DNA from: JBBQZU01 sp041749535
Lineage (GTDB): Bacteria > Bacteroidota > Bacteroidia > Flavobacteriales_D > Cryomorphaceae
Assembly (NCBI GenBank): GCA_041749535.1
Contig: JBGTBE010000021.1
Location: 1-64,000 of the forward strand
Reading direction: 5' to 3'
DNA length: 64,000 nt
The translations under genes and the position numbers were made by a program. Numbering within the stretch: the stretch's first letter is position 1; every line of letters begins with the position of its first letter. The notes beneath the pieces were generated by a model. It was not told the origin of the DNA. It was given only the letters and a program-made list of their open reading frames with translations, and did not search any database. Shown in pieces: positions 42,904-51,514 of the stretch.

Positions 42904-43976
42904 GCACCTTTGCAGCGCATTCGATACTGGTAAGTCGAAACGGGAAGCGTGTTGCCGACGCGTTGCACCGGGGTACGCCTTTTTGTATTTGCCACTTGCC
43001 GGGTAGTGAGGATACCCGGTTCTACACACTCGGAGGCAATCCGAACACAGGTGCCCTGGTGATTCATCCCTGGACCCATAGCCTGGAGCACCGGAGCGAA
43101 GTGTGGATGTACAGAGCGGAGAGCCCCTACACGCCTGCGGTGCCTATTCTAACAGCACCTTCGTCGATTTCCTATCGCGAACTCCCGCACGAAACATCGT
43201 TTGCCACATACCGGGATCAATTCGAAGCGTATAAACGCGCATTTGCAAGTGGCAGCTTGCACAAAGCCGTGCTATCTCGCATTAAAATTGAGCACAAGTC
43301 TCCATTCTTTGACCCGCTTGCCTTTTTTGCACAAATTGCAACCGCGTATACAGATGCCTTTACCTATTTGCTTTATCACCCTGACTTGGGCATGTGGGCT
43401 GCGGCAACCCCAGAAGTGCTTCTAAGTAAATCAGGTCATACCTATCGCACAGTAAGTCTGGCAGGTACATTGCCTGCTAATCCTTGGGGAACTTATGATT
43501 GGGGTTCTAAGGAAATCGAAGAGCAAGCCTTTGTTTCTGATCATATACGGCATGCACTGCAAGAAGCAGCCCTGAATGACTGGGTTGAACAAGGTCCATA
43601 TAACAAGACAGCAGGTAGCATAATGCATTTAGAGACCAGCTTTGAGTGGGAGCTGGACAGCGGGATAGACTTTATAAATTACCTTCTCGCCGACCTGCAC
43701 CCCACTCCGGCAGTTTCGGGATTGCCTGTACATGCAGCTGCACAGCTTATTGGAATAACAGAGCGCCACGACCGCGCCTTATACACTGGCTACATAGGGA
43801 CACTTGATTTGCCATACTCTGCCAATTTGTACGTTAATTTGCGCTGTATGCAAATAGGTGAAAAGGATATAGCATTATACGTAGGCGGAGGCCTTACTGC
43901 CCAATCTGACTTGCAGGCTGAGTGGGAAGAAACAGAACTCAAAACGCTTACCCTCTTAAAACATATTCATGCCTGA
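42900..43976 (+). CDS. menF: Isochorismate synthase
   Basis: This 358-residue chorismate-binding enzyme is shorter than E. coli MenF at the N-terminus, as I recall for Bacteroidota. Signature segments are LHKAVLSRIKIEH, MWAAATPEVLL, VSLAGTLPANPW, SKEIEEQAFVSDHI, LHPTPAVSGLP, ERHDRALYTGYIG and YVGGGLTAQSDLQAEWEET. It converts chorismate to isochorismate, the entry to menaquinone. The GTG start overlaps the thioesterase stop by 4 bp and its own end overlaps menD by 8 bp. Confidence 0.9.
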   Translation: MSTFAAHSILVSRNGKRVADALHRGTPFCICHLPGSEDTRFYTLGGNPNTGALVIHPWTHSLEHRSEVWMYRAESPYTPAVPILTAPSSISYRELPHETSFATYRDQFEAYKRAFASGSLHKAVLSRIKIEHKSPFFDPLAFFAQIATAYTDAFTYLLYHPDLGMWAAATPEVLLSKSGHTYRTVSLAGTLPANPWGTYDWGSKEIEEQAFVSDHIRHALQEAALNDWVEQGPYNKTAGSIMHLETSFEWELDSGIDFINYLLADLHPTPAVSGLPVHAAAQLIGITERHDRALYTGYIGTLDLPYSANLYVNLRCMQIGEKDIALYVGGGLTAQSDLQAEWEETELKTLTLLKHIHA

Positions 43977-45672
43977 AGGGCTGTCATTGAGTGATAAGCA
44001 AGGTGTAAATACCTTAATGATGGCTGCACATCATTATGGTGTTGAGCACGTGGTAATAGCTCCTGGTTCCCGCAATGCCCCGCTGGTGGTTGCTTTTCAT
44101 CGCAGTGGTCATTTCCACTGTCACAGCATTCCCGATGAGAGGGTGGCGGCTTTTTATGCCTTGGGCTTGGCTCTGGCCACACGCAAAGCAGTAATTGTGA
44201 TGTGCACGAGCGGCTCTGCGAGTATTAATTTCGCGCCAGCCCTTACAGAAGCATTTTACCTAAGGGCTCCGGTTATTGCAGTCACTGCCGATAGACCACT
44301 AAACTGGACCGATCAGGGCAATGGACAAACCATCAGGCAGGAGGCGCTTTTTGCAAACTTCATACGTGGTTGGTTCAATCTTATATCTGAACCAAAAGAC
44401 CACGACGATCGCTGGTACAACAGGCGAAAACTCAGTGAACTGTTCAATACTGCCCTGTATAATCAGCCCGGCCCTGTGCATATTAATGTGCCGTTGAACG
44501 AGCCACTTTACGGCATTGCAAACGAGAAAGTAGAGTCGCCCAGGTTTTACAATCTTGCCAGTGAGCACAACAGTCCAGATGCAGATCGGGTGCAGAGTTT
44601 TACAACAAAGTTGGATTCTGCCAAAAGGATTATGATTCTTGTCGGGCAGATGGTTCACAGCGATGATATCTCGGAAACCCTTAGAAAATGGGCATCATTT
44701 GAGAATACCGTTGTGTTGGCTGAAACCACGTCGAACGTGGAGGGTGGAGGCATTATTACAACCATAGACAGACTGATTGTTTCTGTGTACAATGAAGATC
44801 AGCTGCAAGCGCTGATGCCCGATATTCTGATCAGCATTGGAGGGTTTGTCGTATCAAAAAAAATAAAAGCCTTGCTGCGAAAGTTCACTCCTTCTGAGCA
44901 TTGGCATATAAGTGTTCACGACAAAGGGCTTGATACCTATCAAAGCCTTACCTATGAAATTGGATTGGAACCAGGTGCATTTCTGAAAGCAGCATTAGCG
45001 GGTATAACAGGAAGTACTGGTAGCAACTATGCATCGTTGTGGGCTGAGCTTGCCTCAAGCCGCGAAGTGCGCCACCAAACCTATACCGGGAGAGTAGCCT
45101 ATACTGACTTTAAGGTATTTGACCATATACTTCAGGCCCTGCCTGCGGGCATTTGCCTGCATATGGCCAACAGCTCGCCGGTGCGATACGTGCAGCTCTT
45201 CGGCACCCGCGCTGGTATACATTACCACTGTAACCGGGGCACCAGCGGTATTGACGGTTGCACATCAACAGCGGCCGGCTGGGCACTTGCTGCCCCTGAG
45301 AGGGATGTGGTGTTAATTACCGGCGATATGGCCTTTATGTACGATTCGAATGCATTGTGGAACAGACGTCTTCCCCGCAACCTGAAGATCATCATCATCA
45401 ACAATCAGGGCGGCGGCATCTTCAGAATTATTGAAGGTCCTGCCGAGGCGGCTGAGCTTGAAGAATTTTACGAAGCCCACCACAACGCCAACCTGGAGCG
45501 AATGGCGCAGGTATTCAACCTGCCCTATTTCAGGGCTTCATCCGAAGGTGAATTGGTAGATATACTGCCCCGGTTTTTTTCTACGAACGGTTGCGCGGTA
45601 CTCGAAGTATTCACTCCAAGGTATGAGAATGCCGCTGCATTGAAGGGGTATTTTCAGGCGTTGAGGGATTGA
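43969..45672 (+). CDS. menD: SEPHCHC synthase
   Basis: This 567-residue thiamine-diphosphate enzyme has VEHVVIAPGSRNAPLVVAFH at the N-terminus, TSGSASINFAPALTEAFY, TADRPLNWTDQGNGQTIRQ, HINVPLNEPLY, the ThDP-binding ITGDMAFMYDSNALW...INNQGGGIF (about residues 450-490). It condenses isochorismate with succinyl semialdehyde-ThDP (from 2-oxoglutarate) in menaquinone synthesis. It ends the thioesterase-menF-menD operon. Confidence 0.96.
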   Translation: MPEGLSLSDKQGVNTLMMAAHHYGVEHVVIAPGSRNAPLVVAFHRSGHFHCHSIPDERVAAFYALGLALATRKAVIVMCTSGSASINFAPALTEAFYLRAPVIAVTADRPLNWTDQGNGQTIRQEALFANFIRGWFNLISEPKDHDDRWYNRRKLSELFNTALYNQPGPVHINVPLNEPLYGIANEKVESPRFYNLASEHNSPDADRVQSFTTKLDSAKRIMILVGQMVHSDDISETLRKWASFENTVVLAETTSNVEGGGIITTIDRLIVSVYNEDQLQALMPDILISIGGFVVSKKIKALLRKFTPSEHWHISVHDKGLDTYQSLTYEIGLEPGAFLKAALAGITGSTGSNYASLWAELASSREVRHQTYTGRVAYTDFKVFDHILQALPAGICLHMANSSPVRYVQLFGTRAGIHYHCNRGTSGIDGCTSTAAGWALAAPERDVVLITGDMAFMYDSNALWNRRLPRNLKIIIINNQGGGIFRIIEGPAEAAELEEFYEAHHNANLERMAQVFNLPYFRASSEGELVDILPRFFSTNGCAVLEVFTPRYENAAALKGYFQALRD

Positions 45673-45792
45673 ATGAATGCAAGTTTCACCATGCTGTTAC
45701 CACAATTCTCTCGCACTCTTCTTCCTGCCATGCCTTAATATACCGATATTTGCACCCGTTTTTCGATATTGTAAAACGATAAGCTGCGGCAA

Positions 45793-47664
45793 ATGAACAT
45801 CCTTTCAGTAGAAAACGTATCCAAGCGCTATGGTTCCAGGCTCCTTTTTGAGAACTTCAGCTTCGGCATGTCCATGGGCGAAAAGGTAGCAATAGTAGCG
45901 CCCAACGGATCAGGCAAGAGCACCTTGCTCCGTGCCATTGCAGGTGTTGAACCTGCAGATACAGGTATTATTACTTTCCGCAGCGGACTCAGGGTTGGCT
46001 ACCTCCCACAGGAACCTGTTTTCCCGGATGGGCTTACCCTTACCGAAGCAATTATGGCCAGCGATACCCCCATGAAAAAGGCGGTACTGGAATACGAAAA
46101 AGCACTGGAGCACCCTGAAAACAGCGACAATCTGCAGCGCTGTCTCGATGCCATGGACCACACCAACGCATGGGACTACGAAGCCCGTGTAAAGGAAGTA
46201 CTTGGCCGACTTGGTATAGAACATACTGAAATGCGCGTGGAAGAGGCTTCGGGTGGGCAGCGCAAGCGCGCAGCAATGGCGCGGGTAATGCTCGAAGAAC
46301 CCGAACTTCTGATACTCGATGAGCCTACCAACCACCTCGATCTCGATACCATTGAATGGCTCGAAGACTGGCTCGCCGATGGCAACTTCTCCCTCCTGAT
46401 GGTTACCCACGACAGGTATTTCCTCGACAGGGTTTGCACGGATATTCTGGAAATTGACCGAAACGAGCTCGTGCGCTACACAGGCAATTACAGCTATTTT
46501 CTGGAAAAGAAAGCCGAGCGCGAAGCCATGCTCAGCGCCACGGTAGATAAGGCCAAGAACCTGATGCGCACCGAGCTCGACTGGATACGCCGTATGCCCA
46601 AAGCCCGCGGCACCAAAGCAAAGTACCGCGTCGATGCATTTGACGGACTCAAGGCCACAGCATCTATTCGCACAGACAAACAATCGGTGGAACTCGGAGT
46701 GCGCACCGAGCGCATGGGTTCTAAAATTGTGGAATACCACAAGGTGAGCAAAGCCTTCGGCGACCTCAAAATCACCGAACAATTTACCTACACCTTTCAG
46801 CGGCACGAGAAAGTGGGTATCGTGGGTCGCAACGGCACAGGCAAAAGTACTTTCGTGAAAATGCTGCTCGGTCAGATACAGCCCGATGCAGGCAAGATTG
46901 TGCATGGCGAAACAGTGCGCTTCGGCCACTACGATCAGGATGGACTCATCAATGCCGACCATAAACGCGTTATTGAAGTGATCACAGAAATCGCTGAAGT
47001 TATTGAGCTCAAGAAAGGACATAAACTCACCGCGGCACAGTTGCTGGAGCGGTTTCTCTTCAGCCGCGACAAGCAGTGGCAATTGGTAAGTACCCTAAGC
47101 GGTGGCGAAAAGCGCAGGCTCTACCTTTGCAAGGTGCTGATGGCCAATCCCAATTTCATTGTACTCGATGAGCCCACCAACGATCTGGATATAGATACCT
47201 TGCAGGTGCTCGAAGATTACCTGGCTTCATATGACGGTTGTCTGGCGGTGGTAAGCCACGACCGCTTCTTTATGGACAAGGTGGTTGACCATATCTTCGT
47301 ATTCGAAGGCCAGGGAAAAATACGCGATTTCCCGGGCAACTACACCCAGTACCGCGAGAAGAAGGCATGGGAAGACGCTGAGCAATCAAAAGCCGACAAT
47401 GCGCGCACCAAAGCGGCAGCTGCCGCCAAACAGGACTCCGGCAAGGAGAAAACCAAACTCACCTTCGCAGAACGACTGGAGTATGAAAAACTCGAAAAAA
47501 GTATAGAAGCACTTGAAGCTAAAAAAGTAGCGCTTGCCGAACAACTTTCAAATACCAACAACAACGAAGAATTGCTGCGCATATCAGCCGAACTCGACCG
47601 CGTAGTGAAAACCATCGAAGCCCAGACCGAACGGTGGATGGAGCTGGCTGAGTGGGTGGGGTGA
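45793..47664 (+). CDS. ABC-F family ATPase (Uup-like)
   Basis: The product has 623 residues with two ABC domains and no membrane domain. Walker A loops are VAPNGSGKSTLL (about residues 36-47) and VGRNGTGKSTFV (about 346), signatures ASGGQRKRAAMARVML and LSGGEKRRLYLCKV, Walker B segments LLILDEPTNHLDLDT and FIVLDEPTNDLDIDT. An arm/linker of charged helices lies between them, and the C-terminal 75 residues (from FAERLEYEKLEKSIEALEAKK) form a predicted coiled coil like that of Uup. ABC-F proteins act on ribosomes or DNA; the coiled coil favours Uup-type. A terminator follows. Confidence 0.92.
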   Translation: MNILSVENVSKRYGSRLLFENFSFGMSMGEKVAIVAPNGSGKSTLLRAIAGVEPADTGIITFRSGLRVGYLPQEPVFPDGLTLTEAIMASDTPMKKAVLEYEKALEHPENSDNLQRCLDAMDHTNAWDYEARVKEVLGRLGIEHTEMRVEEASGGQRKRAAMARVMLEEPELLILDEPTNHLDLDTIEWLEDWLADGNFSLLMVTHDRYFLDRVCTDILEIDRNELVRYTGNYSYFLEKKAEREAMLSATVDKAKNLMRTELDWIRRMPKARGTKAKYRVDAFDGLKATASIRTDKQSVELGVRTERMGSKIVEYHKVSKAFGDLKITEQFTYTFQRHEKVGIVGRNGTGKSTFVKMLLGQIQPDAGKIVHGETVRFGHYDQDGLINADHKRVIEVITEIAEVIELKKGHKLTAAQLLERFLFSRDKQWQLVSTLSGGEKRRLYLCKVLMANPNFIVLDEPTNDLDIDTLQVLEDYLASYDGCLAVVSHDRFFMDKVVDHIFVFEGQGKIRDFPGNYTQYREKKAWEDAEQSKADNARTKAAAAAKQDSGKEKTKLTFAERLEYEKLEKSIEALEAKKVALAEQLSNTNNNEELLRISAELDRVVKTIEAQTERWMELAEWVG

Positions 47665-47696
47665 AAAACTATTGACGGAGGGCAAATGCCCCTTGG

Positions 47697-47721
47697 AGCC
47701 GCGAACAGCGGTTTGTTTTTT
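47697..47721 (+). terminator. Intrinsic terminator of the ABC-F gene
   Basis: AGCCGC-GAACA-GCGGTT (47697-47713; 6 bp with one G-T pair) is followed by a T-rich run to 47721, 33 bp after the ABC-F stop and directly before the convergent gene's stop codon. Confidence 0.6.
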
Positions 47722-48309
47722 CTATTTGTACCTGTCATTCAAACCACCACCAGCGAGTATAAGGGGCCGGCACTTTTCAAGACGTCCTATTCGCGTGGAT
47801 TCCTGTTTTGCTGAACTGATATACCCGGCATATTCACGCTGCTTTCCCGGACTCAACTTTTCAAATGCTTTTTTCAGAGTCGGGTCTGAAGCAAAGGCTG
47901 TACCCAACTCAGCAGGAACAATCAGTTTTTTTACCAGGGGTTTTATGACTTTGCCCTGTTTTTGATTTTCTATGGCTTCATGCACATAAGCGCGTATAAG
48001 TGCTTTATCGGGGATTTCATTTGGTGCAAATCGCCATTGGCGCAAGCCCCGGGTTTTTTCATCAGATGCGCTTACCAGTACACCCTTGGGGTCGCTCAGA
48101 AATACCCCATTGTGAAACCAAATGGCACAATGGTTCTTAAATGTGGCAACGCCAAGTACATTTTTTCCATTGAAGGTATAGGTTGGGATTCCCCATTTAA
48201 TGGTGGGTATTAGTTCGGTTTCTGAGAAGACACTGTGCAGTAGGGTGAGCAAATCAGCCCACTTTGGGTTTCTTATGATATAGTCATCTATACTGGAGAT
48301 TGCAGTCAT
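47722..48309 (-). CDS. YdeI/DUF1801-like protein
   Basis: The product has 195 residues. The N-terminal half has the DUF1801 look (IDDYIIRNPKWADLLTLLHSVFSETELIPTIKWGIPTYTF, AIWFHNGVFL), and the C-terminal half has the YdeI/OmpD-associated motif (LKKAFEKLSPGKQREYAGYISSAKQESTR). Function is not established for the family. A -7 element lies 18 bp upstream. Confidence 0.8.
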   Translation of the reverse strand: MTAISSIDDYIIRNPKWADLLTLLHSVFSETELIPTIKWGIPTYTFNGKNVLGVATFKNHCAIWFHNGVFLSDPKGVLVSASDEKTRGLRQWRFAPNEIPDKALIRAYVHEAIENQKQGKVIKPLVKKLIVPAELGTAFASDPTLKKAFEKLSPGKQREYAGYISSAKQESTRIGRLEKCRPLILAGGGLNDRYK

Positions 48310-48327
48310 TCTTAGACCAGTGTGAAT

Positions 48328-48335
48328 CAAAAGTA
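48328..48335 (-). promoter_or_regulatory. -7 element TACTTTTG upstream of the YdeI-like gene
   Basis: This is an exact TAnnTTTG match on the minus strand, ending 18 bp before the ATG at 48309. Confidence 0.45.
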
Positions 48336-48480
48336 AAGATTATTACCTGAACTGTTTCTGAGAGCTACCGATGGAATTGATAAGGACTTTGCCGGATTCA
48401 TGACATTTCGCTCCCAAAGTGGCTGCAAAATTTGTATTCGCAGGTGCAGCCCTGACATAGAGCGTGATAGATCCTCAACA

Positions 48481-49911
48481 TTAATCCATAACACACCTCA
48501 CCGTGCACCCATCGCTTTTTTCGCAAGTACTTCGGAATACCACACCGTTATAATTGGCGAGGCCCCTGTACCATGCCTCCGTCTCATTTTCAGAACTGGA
48601 TGACCATAAACTCCCGAAGCTGCCAATCGAAAAAAATTGGCCCATCGCCGTGCGATATCCACCGGGTAACGCGGAAAAGCCACTCTCATTTGTAGCATCG
48701 TTGTTTGGATTTACCCAAAGGCCAGTCCCCGCGCCGGTATTTCCGGTGGTTTTCATCTTTCCACCAGCTACAGATATTCCTCCGAGATAATCAGTGAGCA
48801 AAGTGTAATCTGAATCGGTGGGTACATGCCATCCTGAAGGGCATAGTCCGCGCGTGTCGGTCACAGCATAAAAGTTGTAGAGCTTGCCGTGAAATACCTC
48901 ATTGAGTGGGTCATTGTTGTAATAGCACCAGGCACCATTTTGCGCCAGCCCTGCGCTGGTCCACGCGCTTATGGGGGCAATGTGTTCTACCACCTCACCA
49001 TTGTCATAAAAACTGGTGTTCAGGTTTTTGGTAGTCCAGCATTGGTTGCCAATTTGAACTACGGGATACACGTGACCTTCTATGTCCTCAATCTGAGCAG
49101 GACAATTTACAACGGTTTCTTGGAGCGTCACAAATACCATATTGGAAGGATCAATGCACCCTTGTGGATTTTGAGGATTCGCATTTTCTGTATCGAATTC
49201 GGGACCAAAAGATACATGCACGATTCTGTATGTACCTGCCTGCATTCCATCGAATTGAAATGTGCCTGTGGTCTTAATTGAGATTACTTCTGTTCCACTT
49301 CCATTGAGTAAAATCCAACGGGAAAATGGCCCCGAATGGCCTGTGACTTGCCAGGTAACTTCTCCACCTGTGATGGATATATCCTCTGCTGGCATCACTG
49401 TTCCTCCATTAACATGGTATGTTGAAATGGCCAAATAATTGGAAATGTGGAAACAGCCACTCAAATCATTTACGTTTGTAATTCCGGAGAGGGTACTCAG
49501 CGATTCTACGCTGATGTGTCCGGCCACATAATTTCCGGGAGGGTAGGAACCCATGTCGAAAAGTCCGGTTGTATTGGAAGCTATTACTTGCAAGGTAGTG
49601 GCTCTCACCAATCCGAAGCGTCCTATACCCGTATTTCCACTTACCATAATTTGCACAGCTGCAGGAGAACCATTCGTGATGCAAATGTTGTTTAACTGGC
49701 TGCCTGAGCTAACCACACCTCCATTCACGGTGCAGCCAGAAAGCAAGGATGGAAATCCCTGATCTTCACTGAAATTGGTGGCACCATGGAGGTGCGTGTG
49801 GCCCATGAACAACAGTGTGGCTGAGATCATGAAAAAACAAGATCTGATCGTTTGCTTTCTGTGTAAGCAAGAGTGATCGGAAATAACGGGAATTGTTACG
49901 TTGAAGAGCAT
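48481..49911 (-). CDS. Secreted protein with tandem unrecognised domains and a Fibrobacter major paralogous domain
   Basis: This is a 476-residue exported protein. Two starts are possible: ATG 49911, or ATG 49830, which gives a compact signal peptide (MISATLLFMGHTHLHGA). Residues about 55-270 are two copies of a ~100-residue domain with FGL, ASNxTGxFxM, YPPGxYxxGHIS and AGTYRIVHVSF motifs, shared with the M14 carboxypeptidase at 39156. The C-terminal 200 residues (DIEGHVYPVVQIGNQCWTTKNL ... CPSGWHVPTDSDYTLL ... GFSALPGGYR ... WSSSSENETEAWYRGL) match the Fibrobacter succinogenes major paralogous (C-type-lectin-like) domain. No T9SS sorting domain is visible, which is odd for a Bacteroidota surface protein of this type. 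Probably secreted or periplasmic; function unknown. Confidence 0.8.
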   Translation of the reverse strand: MLFNVTIPVISDHSCLHRKQTIRSCFFMISATLLFMGHTHLHGATNFSEDQGFPSLLSGCTVNGGVVSSGSQLNNICITNGSPAAVQIMVSGNTGIGRFGLVRATTLQVIASNTTGLFDMGSYPPGNYVAGHISVESLSTLSGITNVNDLSGCFHISNYLAISTYHVNGGTVMPAEDISITGGEVTWQVTGHSGPFSRWILLNGSGTEVISIKTTGTFQFDGMQAGTYRIVHVSFGPEFDTENANPQNPQGCIDPSNMVFVTLQETVVNCPAQIEDIEGHVYPVVQIGNQCWTTKNLNTSFYDNGEVVEHIAPISAWTSAGLAQNGAWCYYNNDPLNEVFHGKLYNFYAVTDTRGLCPSGWHVPTDSDYTLLTDYLGGISVAGGKMKTTGNTGAGTGLWVNPNNDATNESGFSALPGGYRTAMGQFFSIGSFGSLWSSSSENETEAWYRGLANYNGVVFRSTCEKSDGCTVRCVMD

Positions 49912-49953
49912 GATTGTAGAATTGGTGTTGGTGACAAATCAATCTAAAAATTG

Positions 49954-49985
49954 AACTTCGAAAGGGGGCCAATTTATTCGAAGTT
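49954..49985. repeat. Perfect 9-bp inverted repeat in a divergent promoter region
   Basis: AACTTCGAA (49954-49962) and TTCGAAGTT (49977-49985) are exact inverse complements with a 14-bp spacer. Each arm also contains the palindrome TTCGAA. They lie between the divergent genes starting at 49911 (minus) and 50128 (plus) and have no T tract, so an operator is more likely than a terminator. Confidence 0.55.
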
Positions 49986-50115
49986 ACTCTTATACCCCCG
50001 TAAAACCAAGTTATGTTTTCAATTTTAAGGGTTGAGAAGCTTGCCTGCGTTGAAAAAATATTAAATCGAATCACCGCAGTCTTGGTTATGTTTAGGTCGG
50101 GATTTAACTCTTATG

Positions 50116-50123
50116 TACCTTCG
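50116..50123 (+). promoter_or_regulatory. Possible -7 element TACCTTCG upstream of metZ
   Basis: This differs from the consensus by one base and ends 4 bp before ATG 50128. Use of this element would give a near-leaderless mRNA. Confidence 0.3.
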
Positions 50124-50127
50124 CTGC

Positions 50128-51306
50128 ATGAGCGAAAATCACCTTTCCCGCTTCCCGGAAACCGATGCAATACGCATACAGCACCCACGCACCGATGCCC
50201 GCGAGCACTCGGTACCACTTTACCTCACTTCCAGTTTTGTTTTCGATGGTGCTGAGCACGCCCGGCAGCTGTTCACCGAAGAAACGGAAGGCGAAATATA
50301 CTCCCGCATATCTAACCCCAATTGCGAGGAACTGATTTCCAAGCTATGTGCTATGGAAGGCACAGATGATGGGTTCGCTACCGGCACGGGTATGGCCGCC
50401 ATGTTCTTAAGCATGGCTTCTTTGCTCAGGGCAGGCGATCATGTGCTTGCTTCTCGCTCGGTATTCGCTTCTACCCATCAGTTATTCACTTCTGTATTTC
50501 CCCGTTTTAACATCAGCCACAGCTATGCAGATGTGAATGCTCCCGAAACCTGGGAAGATATGATACAGCCAAACACGAAGATGCTTTTCGTAGAAACACC
50601 TTCCAATCCTGCCTTAGATCTTATTGATCTGGAATGGCTTGGAAAGCTCTCAGACAGGCACGGACTTATTCTGAATGTAGACAATTGTTTTGCTACGCCT
50701 TACGTTCAAAATCCCGCACAATGGGGCGCGCATATAGTGACCCATTCGGCTACCAAATTTATTGACGGACAAGGTCGTGTAATGGGTGGGGCTGTGCTTG
50801 GTAATAAAGATCTCATCAAAGAGGTGCGCACATTTGCCCGCCACACCGGGCCTGCCATGTCGCCATTCAATGCATGGGTGCTGAGCAAGAGTTGCGAAAC
50901 CCTTGCCGTACGCATGGAGCGGCATTGCAGCAACGCGCTGGCTTTGGCAGAGCAGCTTGAAAATTTAAAAGGCGTTGCTTCCGTTAAATATCCCTTTCTG
51001 CCTTCGCACCCTCAATTCGCTTTGGCTAAAAAACAGATGCGCGCGGGTGGCGGTCTCCTTACTTTTGAGCACGCAGGTGGGATAGAAGGTGGGCGCAAGT
51101 TTCTGGACACTCTACGAATACTTTCGCATACTGCCAACCTGGGCGATACCCGAACCATTGTTACCCACCCGGCCAGTACCACCCACTCTAAGCTCAGCGA
51201 TCAGGAAAGGGCGGCAGTGGGAATCACTCCGGGCCTTATTCGGGTATCAGTTGGGCTTGAAGATGTAAATGATATTTTTGGGGACATTCAGCAGGCGATG
51301 GGCTAG
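50128..51306 (+). CDS. metZ: O-succinyl/O-acetylhomoserine sulfhydrylase-type enzyme
   Basis: This 392-residue PLP enzyme belongs to the Cys/Met metabolism family. SVPLYLTSSFVFDGAEHA, YSRISNPNCEELISKLCAMEG, FVETPSNPALDLIDLEWL and the PLP-lysine segment HSATKFIDGQGRVMGGAVLG (Lys about 209) are typical of MetZ-like sulfhydrylases, which make homocysteine directly from activated homoserine and sulfide. The exact substrate (succinyl or acetyl ester) cannot be decided by eye, and cystathionine gamma-synthase remains an alternative. ATG 50128 was preferred to 50113. Single-gene unit. Confidence 0.85.
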   Translation: MSENHLSRFPETDAIRIQHPRTDAREHSVPLYLTSSFVFDGAEHARQLFTEETEGEIYSRISNPNCEELISKLCAMEGTDDGFATGTGMAAMFLSMASLLRAGDHVLASRSVFASTHQLFTSVFPRFNISHSYADVNAPETWEDMIQPNTKMLFVETPSNPALDLIDLEWLGKLSDRHGLILNVDNCFATPYVQNPAQWGAHIVTHSATKFIDGQGRVMGGAVLGNKDLIKEVRTFARHTGPAMSPFNAWVLSKSCETLAVRMERHCSNALALAEQLENLKGVASVKYPFLPSHPQFALAKKQMRAGGGLLTFEHAGGIEGGRKFLDTLRILSHTANLGDTRTIVTHPASTTHSKLSDQERAAVGITPGLIRVSVGLEDVNDIFGDIQQAMG

Positions 51307-51454
51307 GGTCTAGAACGGATTACTACAGGATATTTCACCCGATCCTACTTGCTTTTATTTGCTGTGCTGACACACAATTAAGATTCCTTAAACTGCGATT
51401 TGCACGTCTTTCTTTAGCTTATATAAACTGTTTAATTCAGCGTTGCTTTTAGTT

Positions 51455-51462
51455 TATCTTTG
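51455..51462 (+). promoter_or_regulatory. -7 element TATCTTTG upstream of the CotH/lamin-tail gene
   Basis: This is an exact TAnnTTTG match 52 bp before ATG 51515. Confidence 0.5.
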
Positions 51463-51514
51463 GTGGCCTTTCAAAATTTTTTAACCAAAACCGGAATTTG
51501 AACCCCAATTGAAT

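Noticed and set aside
45910..47082. 390-codon minus-strand ORF opposite the ABC-F gene
   Set aside because: It is antisense to a clear two-domain ABC-F ATPase, and its composition is that of a shadow frame.
47664..47722. GGGCAAATGCCC palindrome just after the ABC-F stop
   Set aside because: It is a short stem without a T tract; the hairpin at 47697-47721 explains termination better.
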